DNA of 64,000 bases from Jaenimonas drosophilae (lineage: Eukaryota > Euglenozoa > Kinetoplastea > Trypanosomatida > Trypanosomatidae): assembly GCA_030849065.1 (NCBI GenBank), contig JASAON010001625.1, forward strand, positions 45,991 to 109,990, given 5' to 3'. Below the pieces are notes generated by a model, which was not told the DNA's origin, ran no database searches, and saw only the letters and a list, made by a program, of their open reading frames with translations. Both the position numbers and the translations under genes were made by a program. Below are positions 29,936-42,500 of this stretch, piece by piece; the first letter of the stretch is position 1; each line of letters opens with the position of its first letter.

Positions 29936-30581
29936 GAGCAAAAGTGCGTTGTTGTGTGGTGGTGGTGGTTGTTGTTGTCCCACAATTCACCCCCCCCCCC
30001 TCTCTCTCTCTCTCGTGGCAGTGAAAGTCTCTACACGATGCATGTTTAATCAATGAGTGTTGTTGTTCTCTTCATTCTCCAGCAGCTCCACGTGCTTGCA
30101 CCTTCATCCCTCATCTCGTTTATCATGGCATAGCTCTAGGATTGATTGCGTTTGCCCCCGACTACGCACCTCGGCCAGTTAGTGTGGTCGTTGAGTTGGG
30201 CGAGCCTTGCGTCCCACTGAGTAGGAAGTAGGCTCCACACACACATCACACATTCTGACGTTCGTCAGCCCCCCCCCCCATCTTCATTATCTCTTTCTAC
30301 GGTCGTGGACCTCAGCACCTGATTGAGTGCGCCACACAGTCCCAGAGAAACGCAACTCCACAAGCAACAATCGATTGCCGCAACGGAACCATCGCGTTGC
30401 GCACCACTCAAGCATATTGTTCTTCGCTCGGGAGGGCTAAGGCGTTGGGCCACTTCCCGTAGACCATCCATCATACCAGCAGCCCACTGCCACAACAACA
30501 ACACACAGAAACACGCCTACCCTTAGGGGATATATTTTTTCTTGCTTCCCCAACCCACCTGCATAGCATCGCCCTCCAATC
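29936..30581. other. Intergenic region upstream of the giant HECT gene
   Basis: About 650 bases. It holds a (GGT)n stretch near 29960, C10 followed by (CT)n at 29991-30014, C9 near 30271-30279 and an A/C-rich leader. No coding frame is credible. Confidence 0.6.
30535..30566 (+). promoter_or_regulatory. Polypyrimidine tract and TAG, candidate trans-splice acceptor
   Basis: A T6 and C/T-rich tract runs into ACCTGCATAG (AG at 30565-30566), 15 bases before the ATG at 30582. It is one of the clearest acceptor-like sites in the window. Confidence 0.6.
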
Positions 30582-33500
30582 ATGGACCAGCTCAGCTCCA
30601 TGTATGTGCGCATGGCGAGTAGCCCACAAAGCCAGCTTCACAATCCCACCGCCGTCGTGCAGGTGGTGGATCAGCTGCAGGGCATCATTGACCGCAGCAC
30701 CGCCCTGCGCAAGAATTTCCTCATTGATGATACTACACCACGTGCGGATGTCGTTATCACAGAGACCTCCGCCATGAAGCCAAGTCTCGGCTGGATCACC
30801 CTGCGCGTCACTGAGGGCATTCGTCGTGGCGTGCATGAGTGGTGCATCAAGATTGAGTGCCAAGGCGAAACGGCCGACGGAAGTGGCCTCATGTTGGGCA
30901 TCGTCCCCAAGAGCTTCTTCAAGTACGACTCCTTCATCTCCCAGGGTGGGGGTTGGTGCCTCAGTCGGGCCGGGAAGTTCTACGGCCACTGGCGCCGGCA
31001 GGACTCCAGCGCGAGCAACATCTCCTTCGAAACGGGCGACCGCGTCATTTTTTGGCTCGACTACGAAGCCGCGCGCATGACTGTGCGTGTTGGTGACAAG
31101 TGCATCGTCGGGGAGATGAGCAACCTCAACACAGAGGTCTTCCCCGCCGTCTCGCTGCACTACCGCCACCAACACGTGCGCTTTGAGTACCACATGGTGC
31201 ACGATCGCCGCTCTATTCCTCTGAATTGGATGGAGCGGCGTGTTCTCCCGCCCGCAGCAGCCCTCCTGCCACTTCGTGTGGAGCAGCTCGAGCAGCTCCC
31301 ACTCGCAAGCTACGTCACCTGCCCGCAGCTCGTGAGCTACGTTAGTTCCACCCACAGCCGTCAACCCGAGGGCAGCTCCCCTGCCTCTCCGGCCAGCGGC
31401 GGCCCTGCCACTGGGAGTGGGGAGGAAGCCACCCCAGCCTCTCCCCAACTTGTGGCTGAGGCAGCCACCAAGGAGAGCCCACAAGCCGTGCTGACGTACA
31501 TGTCATTGGAGGCCTCCACGGCACGTTTGTGTGTCGTACATAACGCCTTCGCCTCGGTGCGACGCTTCATGGCGCTCTCCATCAGCCGAGGCCAATTCTT
31601 ATCACCCGAGGTGACGGCGGAGTACCTCCGCCAGCTCACCGCAGAGCCTGCCAAGGAGGCTGGAAGTGGTGGTGGTGGTGCAGCCATGTTGGGTGGTTGG
31701 CCGAGTGGAGCACGTGGAGCCAAGTCCAGCAGCTACCACTACGACGCCGCCCTTAATTGCGGGGCGATGATTGTCATTCACATGTTTGCCCACGCCACGA
31801 GCTCCAGCTCGAGTGGGATGGCGGTACCCATCGTGACGAGCCTCACGCAGTACCTCCTCTCGCTGCCCCTCTTCTCCCTCTGTGAGTCATCCAACGCCTC
31901 GGTGCTCGAGCATGGCTCGCTCTCCCCCGACATCATCCAGCTTGCCATGGACAACCTCATCAAGATGGTGGAGCCCTTCATGGAGAATGAGAAGGAGGTC
32001 CTCAGCTCCCTCCACTCAGCACTCCTCGAGCTCCTCCTCCTCCTCTCCCTCCAGCGGGGCTCGGTGAGCGGGGCGTTGCGCGTCTGCCGCTTTCTTCTTC
32101 GGCACCCCAACGGTGGCGTCTCGTCACCCGTGGTGGAGTGGCTGAAGCAGCACGCCCAAAGCCTCCGCCCACAAAAGGAGCTGCCTGACATTGGCAAAGC
32201 GATCCGCACCGTGAGTGAGGATAGCCAGCTCCTCATTCCCACTCGGATTGATGCGAAGGTGGACGTGCAGTCCGTCGGCTACGGCAGCGGCTTCCTCTAC
32301 ACCCACAACGCCGAGGGCCTCGCAAAGTGGGGCAACACCGCCTCTGAATACGTGCAGATTCATCGTACCAAGGAGCCGGCAAACTGCTGCGTGGGAAGCT
32401 TCCGCTCAAGCATCGCCGTGACGAGCTCGCAGGTGGTCCTCCTCACGGACCGCATGATTGCGGAAGGGATTGCCGTGGTGGGCTACTCCATCACCCTCGA
32501 CGTACTGCGCGTGTACCGACTGGGAGAAGTGGCCCCAACGTGGCCGCGCGAGGCCCGCGCCAACCCGCACATCTCCTCTGGCCCAGGCGATGCCATCGTC
32601 CTCGTTTATGAAGGCTACGGAGATGCCAGCACCAGTGGTGGCGCCACAACGGCTGCTGCCACCGCAGAGCGCGTAGATTTGGAGGTGCACGGCTTCACGG
32701 GTGGCAATTTGATGCAGCCGGCGTGGAGCACCTCCCTCATTCCCCCGGCCCAGGACGCCCACCTCACTCATTGCCTTGCCCTCCGCAAGCCGAGCGTCAT
32801 TGAGCTCGGCCCCCCAGAGGAGCACCTCCACGTCCACGGCGGCCACGTGACGGTTGAGCTCTGGGTTATGCTTCTGCACAAGGAAGATGCCGCCACCCTC
32901 TACCAACACGGCGACAAGTCCACGAGCGGCGAAATTTTTCTCGAGACGGTGCGACTCGAGGGCGCCTTCTGCCTCCGCGGCGGCTATCGTCACGAGCCAC
33001 GCGGGAGCTGCGACGTCTCCGCCCCACTTCCGCCCATCGCCGAGACCAACTTCTTCCACGTGGCCCTCGTCTTTGATGGCCGTTGGCGGCTCTTCTTTGA
33101 TGGGGAGGAGGTGGCCAGCAACCGTCAGGGCCCCTACGTCTCCCTCGACTCCCCGAAGCAGCGCTGGACCGTGGGCCACAACTGCACCTGCTTGTTGGCG
33201 GGCCTGCGAGTGTGGGGCTGCGGACGTGCGGGACGCGAGGTGGCGCGCGACTACAAGCGCACCTTGGTTGGCAATGAGGCCGGCCTCGTGGGGCAGTACC
33301 TCTTCCACGAAACAAGTGGCAATGTGGCTTTCAACTACGCCAGCACCCCACGTCGCGCCCGGCATGCCGTTTGTGTTGGCGCCTTCAGCCACGTCCTCTG
33401 CGACAATCATCCACTCCGCCTTGGTAGCCCCTCTGCCGCCCCGTCGCTGCTCTCCGCGATGACCCCCGTGCGCTCGCCCCTGCATGATTGGATGGACCTT

Positions 33501-36500
33501 GCCCGCTCCACCTGCTTCTGCACGGATAGCCAGCTCGTCTTGACGACGCACCTTCTCGGGCCCTCCTCGCCCTACGCCCTGCCGGGTGGGCGCGTTCTCA
33601 CCTTCTTTGACGTGAAGACGGGCAGCGGCTACTCCTCCCTCCTCTTCCTTACCAACAAGAGCAGTGCCAAGGGGAGGCTTGGCTGCGACGCCGCCACAGG
33701 CCAACTGCGCGAGCTCTTTGAGCACACGAGCACCACCGCTGACAAGGGGAAGCTCATCGCCACTGCTGTGCTGCCGCTGCAGCAGGATGAGGCAGATGGC
33801 GCCAGCACAGCCCTCATGAGCCAACTGGAGGCGGCCGACGCTCTGCCCTCAGCCTGCACGGCGTCTCAGACCCCAGTCGGTGGTGAAGGTGCTGGCGCGG
33901 CGGTGAGCCCCTTCATTCGTGGCGGCAAGTACCTTCGTGAGATGCCCGCACGTCTCACCTACAGTGCCCTCGCGGTGTGGCTGTTGCAGCTCATGACGAT
34001 GTACGCGGAGAATGAGCCCACGCAGGGGAGCTGCCTCTACTCCCCCTTGGCCGATGACGTTAGCTGCCGCTGCGTGAGTGAGGTGAAGGGCATCTTGATG
34101 GAGCACTTCCGCGTCGTGAAGGGGTCCAACTCCCGCCGCAGCCTCACCCTCAAGTGCGAGCACTCCAGCACCATCGCCTTGGCCACCCTGCACATTCTGC
34201 TCCGCCTCGTGCGTCGAGCCCGCAGCTTTGGCCTCCACCCCTCCGCCCTCGGCCTCCATATCGTCGTCCCCGCCAACAGCTCCGAAGGGATGGAGATCCT
34301 CCTTCGCGAGTTTACCAACATGGCCTCGCCACGACGTGGCACCGCCGCCAAACGCCCCTCAAAGGAGGTGGAGGTGGCGGATGATGTCGCTGCTCGCGCC
34401 GGGGGGACCCTCTTAGGCCTCCTCGGCGCCATCATCAACGAGTCGGGCTCGGCGCTCTCGCCACAACTTGGCCGCATCGCGCGGATGGTTGTTATGGAGG
34501 GCGTCGAGCTCTTCATTCCGAGCGCACGATGTCGCGCCACCCTCCTGCGCGAGGTCCTCAACACACCTCCATCCACCACGGGCACCTCAGCTACAGCAGC
34601 AACAACCAGCGCATCCTCTTCCACGGCGACGGGGGAGCGAGTGCCCTCGCTTGAGGTGCTGCTGGAGGCCATCGTGAGCAGCTTCTCCAGCGTGCAGGCC
34701 GCGATGCCCTTCCTCCACGACCTGACGGATGCGGCCGCCGCGGGTGGGGAGGGAGCCGAGAATCCAAAGGTGGCCCTCGACGAGCTGCGGGAAACGCTGG
34801 AGGTCCTCGTCGGTGAATCTCTCGCTCAGCTTCGTGCCTCTTCTGCACCATCATCATCCACCACAACAACCGCAGGAGGTGCCCTTCGGCCACCACCCTC
34901 GCAGCGCAGTGCCCGTGTGGCTTCCCTCCTCGTGGCAGCCATTAGCCATCTTCAGCTCCTCTTTCTGAGCGCCTGCCAAGGCGACTCGGGTGAGTCCCGT
35001 ACGTTGCAGCCCTGTGAGGTGGAGATGCTCTTCTCTTGCCCCAGCACCGCAACCTACAACCAGTGCGTACGTCGCTACTACCAACGTCTCTTCCACGCGG
35101 CCGCGGAAGGACTGCAAATCGTTGCCAAGCGTGGCGAGCAGACTGGTACCCCCACCCTGGCCACCCGCGCTGCCCTCATTGAGCTCTTCCGTGGCTCCTT
35201 CCTCTCCGGCCCGCTCCATGCCGCGGTGGTGGCCATCCCCCTCATTGTGAGCATCGAAGATGCCTCGTGGTTCCTCGCACAGCTCGAGAAGCTCCTCACC
35301 TTGGCGCAACGGATGCACCTCCACGGCAGCGACGCAGAAGTGCAGCGCAGCCTGCAGGAGGCGGCGCAGATGGGCCTCTCGCTTGAGGATAGCCCCTTCG
35401 ACGCCCTCCTCCACGCCTTCCTCTTTCACTCCGCCTGGGTGGCCAACTTCATGGCCAAGTGCATCACGACGAGCACCACACGAGGGTCCATGATGCTCGA
35501 GGAGGGCTCCGAGAGAGGTGGCAACAACAGCGGTGGCAGTAGTGGTGGTGGTGGCGGTGGTAAAGGCAAGCTGCCCTACAGCAACACGCCAACGTCGGCC
35601 ACCACCCCACGCAGCCGTCGTCCAGAGGACGGGAAGGAGGATGAGGAAGAGACGGAGGAAACGCCGCAGATGATGCAGGATGGCCCGCCCGTGGATCTCG
35701 CACTCGTTCAGCGCATGCGAGAGATCCGCCGCTTCTGCGAGGACCCACTCCTCTCCGGCGGCGTGGATTCCGCCCCGCCGGCCAAGGGCCTCGCCGCACG
35801 CCAACGACCACGACGGGACTTCGTCGCTGCACAACTTCGGCAACACGCCAAGACGTGGACGGAGGCACAGAAGGGCTTCGACGCCCTTGGCGCACGCATT
35901 CCGGCGGAGCTGGCTACGTTGGTGATGAAGATGGCGGCAACGGCCATCTTCCTCAGCAACACACCCCGCCTCCACCGGTTTGCCCCGAAGCGACTGAATG
36001 AGCTGATGATTGCCACGATGCGCCGCATGATGCCTTTGCGCAACCACCACCTCAATCTTCTCTCTTCGAGCGACAAGGCGGCACAGACCGCCCTCCTGAC
36101 GGAGCTGGAGCGACGTTGCGCGCTGCTTCTCCAGACGGACCCCGCGATTGAGGCTCAGGTGGATGTGCTGCAGCTCTATCCGCTTTCGGGCTTCGCCTTG
36201 ATGGATGAGGATCCGGTGGAGGGCGCGCACAACGACGATCTCTCCTCCGCCTTCCGCGCCAGCGACCCCACGCGCGGCGGTGGCGGTGTGGCGCGCAACA
36301 CCGCCGGGCTGCCACCAAAGCCACGTGCGCGGTGGAAGTGGGCGGGAGAACGGGTGCGTCGCGTACTCATTCTGCATCGCGCCGACGCCCTGAGGAATGC
36401 TCAGCTGGACCTCAACGCCGCCATCGCCCTCGTCCAGCGCGTGATGCAGTCGGAGGTTCTCACTGCGGTGGAGCTGCAACGTGCCTGTGCCGAGGCCAAG

Positions 36501-39500
36501 AAGGTGGCGGAGATTCGCCTGGAAGGGGTGCGGCATCTTATCCGCCTCGTTCGACGGGAGCCCACCCACACGGAGGAGGTGGCGCGCCTGGTGAGCAGCG
36601 ACAGCAGCCGTCGTACGCGGCACTACGAAGATGGCCTCAGCTCCTGCCCGCGAGACACCATCGTAACTGTGCGAACGGCCATTTATGATGCCCTCAAGTG
36701 GACCCTGGCGAGCCAACGACGACGGCCCTCCTCCTCAGCGGCGCTGCACCTCTCCAGCTCGCGGCTGAGCTCTGCGTCGTTGGGCCCAGCCACACGAACC
36801 AAGTCGTCCATCGTGGAGGGCAGTGAGAATCTCGCCATGACGGCAGGATCGGCCATGGCGGTGGCGGAGCTCGCACACCGCAAGTGGCGGGCCCACGATT
36901 TTGCTTTTCTTCGTCGGTTGCGGATTGTGGAGGCCTTGTGGGAGCCCTTCTGCGCATTGCTGCGACGTGAGGGCGATGCCGTTGTGCTGCGCGAGGAAAG
37001 CCCCGTGGAGCAACGCCATCGTGAAGAAGTGGCGGCGCACTACCAACGCAAGATGCAGCAGCATCATGATTGGGTGAGTAGCCGCAAAGGAACCGAGGCG
37101 GATGGCAGCCCAACGTCAGGGCCCTCCGCCAGTCTCGGCGATGATGCGGTGGAGGAGTCCTTGACGGTTGCGACGAGTGCTGAGTTGGCTCGACGGGCCT
37201 CTTTGGAGTGCATCAAGTCCCTCGGCCTGCAGTGTGCCGCCACGATGCGCCAAGACCTCTCCGTCGCCCACGACCTCGGCTGCACCACGTTTCTGGAGCA
37301 CCTCCTCGCCGTCTTCGAGACGGAGCTGAAGCGCTGCCTCGACTTCATGAAGCTCCAGGAGACGTGGAGTCCCGCCCTGGTGCGTGTGCAGGAACAAATC
37401 GGCACCATCACCGGCCTCGTTGGGGCGGTGGCGGCTGCTATACCCGAAGACTCCCGCTTCCGACCGGCGCTACGCACCTCCTGCTCCCGGCTCGCGAGGT
37501 GCCTCTATTTCCTCGCCTGCTGCAGCGCGTGGGACCTGCGCGATGCGGGCAGTGGCGCGGGCAGCGGAGCGGAGGAGTCCGCCCCCGCCCAAACACTGCC
37601 CTGCACGCCAGCGGCCAACTTCCGTGTGGCGGCCCTCCTCCTGCGACACTGCGCTCCTGCCGGGTGCAACAACGTCTTTGAGGATGAGGAGGCACGATCG
37701 ATGTGCAAGGAGATCATCTTGGACTGGCAGCCTGGATGCGCGGCCCTTCACTTCTTCTTCGCCATGGCCGTTCGCTGTCTCATCGCCACCGGCCTCAGCG
37801 ACCTCTCCAAGCATGCCCTACTCGGCCTGCGCAGCCTCCTTGAGCAAAAGGCATGGGCGGGGCAGCTTGCCTACGTGGCGAAGGAGTACGTCCACGATCT
37901 CTCCAGCTCGGGTGACATGAGCGCACCGGAGCGGAGCCGTGCCATTCGCGGCCACAAACTCTTTGTTTGGATCGTCGCCCTGGGCGGCCACCTCCCCGCC
38001 ATCCCCTCCGTCGGCATGCGTCTGTGCTTCCAACAAGAAGGCATGTTGGTGCCGAAGGAGGGCTTCTTCGTGGATGGCCCCAACGGCAGCAAAGAGAGCG
38101 TGACGGTCGTCTCCACGGAACGCAGCTACGCCTGGATGCTCCGTCCAGAAGGTGGCAATCAGCCACCCCTTTCCTCGCCATTGGCATCCGCCAAGATGGA
38201 GGTGGGCGAGGAGCTGCAGCTCCCCTTCGACGCCATCTTCTCTCCGCCCTTGAATGAGGCCATCGTCATCCCACCCTTTGAGGGCCTCCTCACGCAATTC
38301 ATTTGCCCCGCCATTCAGCGCTGGTTCGCCACGGCGGACCACAATGAAGCGGCCTTCACCGTGATGGAGCTCGCTGCTCAGTCGAGCCTCCTTCACTTGG
38401 TGGGGGCGGTGGTGCGCCAGCAGCCGGAGCTGTGCGCGGTGCTCATTGAGCGCCAATCCATCGCCATTGTGCATCGCTTCGCCCTCCGCAGCGTGGCACG
38501 CCTCCCGCTCCCCATCACCTTCCTGAAGGAGTACGCGGCCTACGCCCTCACCTACACCATGGAGACCCACCGCACCTCGACCGGTGTCTTTGAGAACAAC
38601 GCCGTGTCCCCACGTGGGCCACTGACCTCGCAGGCCAGCGACGGCAACAACTCCGCCCAGCGCCTGGACACCTCCCTCGACACCATTCACATTGTGCAGC
38701 CCTCCACCCTGCTGCCCTCCTTGGCCCCGCCCGCACCTCGTCTGGATGTGGGGAGCCCCCCTTCCATTGGCTGGGTTCCGTCAGAGGCATTGGCCGGGAT
38801 GACGAATGGAGGTCGGGAGATTGTGCGCATGCTGCACAACATCACGGGTGCCGCGGCGGGGAATGGGGCCGCCCTCTTATCCAAGCTGCGGGGTGGGCCA
38901 GATACCCCACTGCCCTCCACTCTCTGCCTCTACGTGACGACCAAGACGACCGAGATTCCCGCCTGCATCACCATCACCCCTTCCTGCGCCACAAATCCCA
39001 ACGCCAAGATCATTAACTTCCCCTCCTGGGTGGATGGCATCTCCCTCGAGGCCTCCCTCCTCCTCTGCGACCGCATCTTCCCCGAGCTCGGCGAGGACTT
39101 CAGCGTCCCGACGAGCTGGGGACGTCCCAAGGTGAGCTTCAAGATCTTCTCCCTCTACACCACGGGCACCCCAGATACGGGGAGGCCCCTGCTGAGCCTC
39201 AGCATCCACAAGGGCCAGCTCATTTGCTCTATCCACGTGCCCAACACCCAATCTGGCCAGATTGAGTGCCGCGTTGCCCTCAAGGCCGATGATTGGGACC
39301 GCTTCACCTACATCTCCGTCTTGGTGGATTCGGGCAGCTTGATGCTCGTGAAGTCGGGGGAGGTGGCGACGGCCCCCCTCACCCCATCCCTCGCGGCCGC
39401 CCTCGAGGCCATCCTCTCCAAGCAAGGGGCCGTGACGAAGCTCGTTGTGGGCTCGCCCGTCCCTCCAGGGAGTCCCCCCGGGGCGGAGCCCAACACCCCA

Positions 39501-42500
39501 CAGATTCCAGAAGATCGTGCCATGGTGCTCATTAGCGGAGTGCGCATGTGGGGCTCCTCCGTCATCAAGTCTTCGGTGAAGGCGGTGGCGGAGATGGTGA
39601 CGCGGGACCAGACCCTCCCACCCTTTGACCCATCGGAGGAGTCCTGCTTCTTCTTGTTTGGGGAAGGCACGGGAGAGGTGGTGTGGTCCGTCAAGGAGAC
39701 CTTCACGGGACGCCTGCAGGGGGCGGTGCGCTGGACGCCCTGCCCCTTCCAAGCTGGCTGCCCCCTCACCCTTGACCGCCCCGACCGCCTCCATGTGGGG
39801 ACGCGCTTTGCCCTGCCCCACAACCTCCCACGCAGCGCCGTGGATGCCTACTTCGCCGCCTTGGACGTGGTTGGGCTCGACCGTGTGGCGCGTGATGTGT
39901 TATGCACCATGGCCGCACACCTCTCCCGCATGGCCGTCGTGGATGCCTTGCGTCAGGCACTGAGCCCATCCTACCAGGTGCTCCGCTACCGTGGACGGAG
40001 TGGGAAGCAGGCGCAGGAGCGGCTCGTGATGAAGGACGTCGCCCACGTGGATAGCCCCTTTGCGCCGGTGCTCGCCGTGGTGGGAGGAGCTGCGGGCGGT
40101 GGCCCCATCTTCAACCCCTTCAGTATCTTGTCGGCTGATGGTCTGGCGAAGCAGCTCACCAATCTCTTCCGCTACGACGATGCGGGGCAGCTCCGGCATG
40201 AGGATAGCCTCCTCCTGCGTCGCATCATCTCACAGGCGTTGGAGCTCTGGAAGTCGCAGCAAAAAGATGGATCGGCAGCCCTGATGACCTTCTTGAGTGA
40301 GACGGCCATGGCCCTACGCGACCTCGTCCGTGATGATGCGGAGCTCTTCCATGTGGTGGTGCCCAGCTCTGCCCACTCAAGCAGCGGAACCGAAGGCCGC
40401 AAAGGCGCGCTGCTTCCCCTCGCCCTCATCAACGGCGGTACGGGCGTTCTCAGCTTCGATGCCAAGTCGCGCACTGTGGATCAGGCCACCATCTTCAAGG
40501 ACCGCGGCCAAAAGAACGTCTTGGCCAAGTACCCCGATGGTCAGGGTGGGTGGCCGGAGTGCACCATCCCCGCCGAGACACTCTGGGTCTTCGCGCGTGT
40601 CGTGACGCACAGCAACACCAACACCGTGGCCAAGCCCGTGGCTGGTGCGGCAACCCTCACCTTGACCGTGCGCTCCCTTCGTCCAGCGGTGCTGCGGAGC
40701 ATCCTCGCCCCCATCTTCCTGCTCCTCTCCCGTGAAGATCCCCAGTTGGAGGCTGGCCTGCCCTACTTCCTCAATGCCCCACTCGTCGCCTCCCTGTTGC
40801 AGCAGGGCAGCATGAGTGGCAGCTCCGAGGCCTCCCTGCACGCCATCTCGCTCCTCACCTCCATCTTCGAGGTGTGGGCACGACACTCACGCCTCCAGTG
40901 CTTCGACCACACCCCGCTGCACGTCGTCCTCGTCCACATCAACGTACCGTTAGTTGGCCTGATGCAGCGTGGCGGCATTCCTGGTGTCAGCGCACCCGAG
41001 ATGAGTGTGCTCCTCACCCCTTCACTTGGCACCTACAACGCCTATACGCAAAGCCTCTGCAATCTGCTCCTGAGTGCCATCCGCCTCGAGTGTGCGTGGC
41101 GGCGACGCAGCTACAGCTCGCGCATCCGCCAACGTTGGCGCAGGCTGATGCAGTTGTGGGAGCAGTCCTCCTTCATGGCACCTCAGACCGCCCGCGGCGG
41201 GGAAAACGCCACCCTCACCATGGACGCCCTCGGGACGAATGTGGCCTCGCCCAACTCCCGGGAGGTCCCCGCGACCAACACCGACTTCACCCGCACCGCC
41301 AGCCCGCGCACCACCAACGCACGGAGCACAGCAGGAGGAGGTGGAGGAGGAGGTGGTGGTGGGGCGGAGAGTGCGGCCGCCAAAAAGCGCGATGTAGTGC
41401 CGCATGTGAAGGACCGCGCCAAGGGCCACATCAGCCTCATTCAGCTCTCCGCACCATCGGTGGGTCCCTCCATGAATGGCACCACCTCCAGCGGAGCGGT
41501 CCTCTACCAACGTGGCAATGGCCTCTGGCACGTGCACTGCGACCGCCACCCCGTCACCGTGAGGAGCAACATTGGCTTCCGCAAGGGCCGCTTCTTCTTT
41601 GAGGTGCGTGTGCCCGACAACAACTGCACCCTGAGTGTGGGCGTCGTGACGGACCGTGTGGGGATGTTCGATGCGGGCCACGCCCTCGGCCGAGATGGGA
41701 ACTCATGGGGTTTTGATGGCGCCCGTCTCTCGCGCTTTCATCAGGGCTATCGCAACGACTTCAGCTCCCGCGTGAAGTGGAAGGCCGGGGACGTCATTGG
41801 GGTGCTGATGGACCTCGAGCTGAACCGCATCGCCTGCCTCCACAACGACCGGCAGGTGAGCATGTTCGATCGCTTTCGTGCCGGCCACCACGGGCCCTCC
41901 GCCTCAGCCCAGGGCGACCTCCCGCTGGCCTACTTCCCCGCCGTCACTGTGGGCAGCTGCGGCTGCGACATCAACTTTGGCACCGCCCCCTTCAACTCAA
42001 GCGTCCCCATTGGGTACATACCGGTGGACCCGACCTACTACTGCACACCTGAGGTGAGCCGAACGTGGTGCCTCGCAACGGCGGTGGAGCTCGCACAGAA
42101 AATCACCAAGCGGCAGCGACGGAGCTCGTGCACCGCCTACTCCGGGACGACAAACTCCATGGCCGGGGACGAAAACTTGGGGCAAACACCGCCCGAGGAG
42201 GAGCTCTCGCATCCTGCCCTGGTGCTCCTCCACAACCACGTGAAGGCCTACTGCGACGGACGTAGTGGCCCATTGAGCATTGGCCTCATCACGTCGAGCA
42301 CGCGCGCCAAAATCACCAACAATGAGCTTCGCGCCGAGGATGCGGCCTGTGTGGCCAAGGGCACCGTCGCCATCACCAAGGGCAAGTGGTACTACGAGGT
42401 GCTCGTGCACGATGATGCGGCGATTGGGGTGGGATGGATCCTCTCCGACGTGGATTGGAGCCGCAGCACCGGCCTCGGTGACGAGCACTCATGGACCTTC

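Noticed and set aside
32406..33824. 472-codon open frame on the minus strand
   Set aside because: Shadow of the HECT gene within the first LamG-like region.
34854..36716. 620-codon open frame on the minus strand
   Set aside because: It lies wholly inside the HECT gene. GC-rich third positions on the + strand remove stops from the opposite strand, and the predicted protein is His/Gly/Ala/Val noise.
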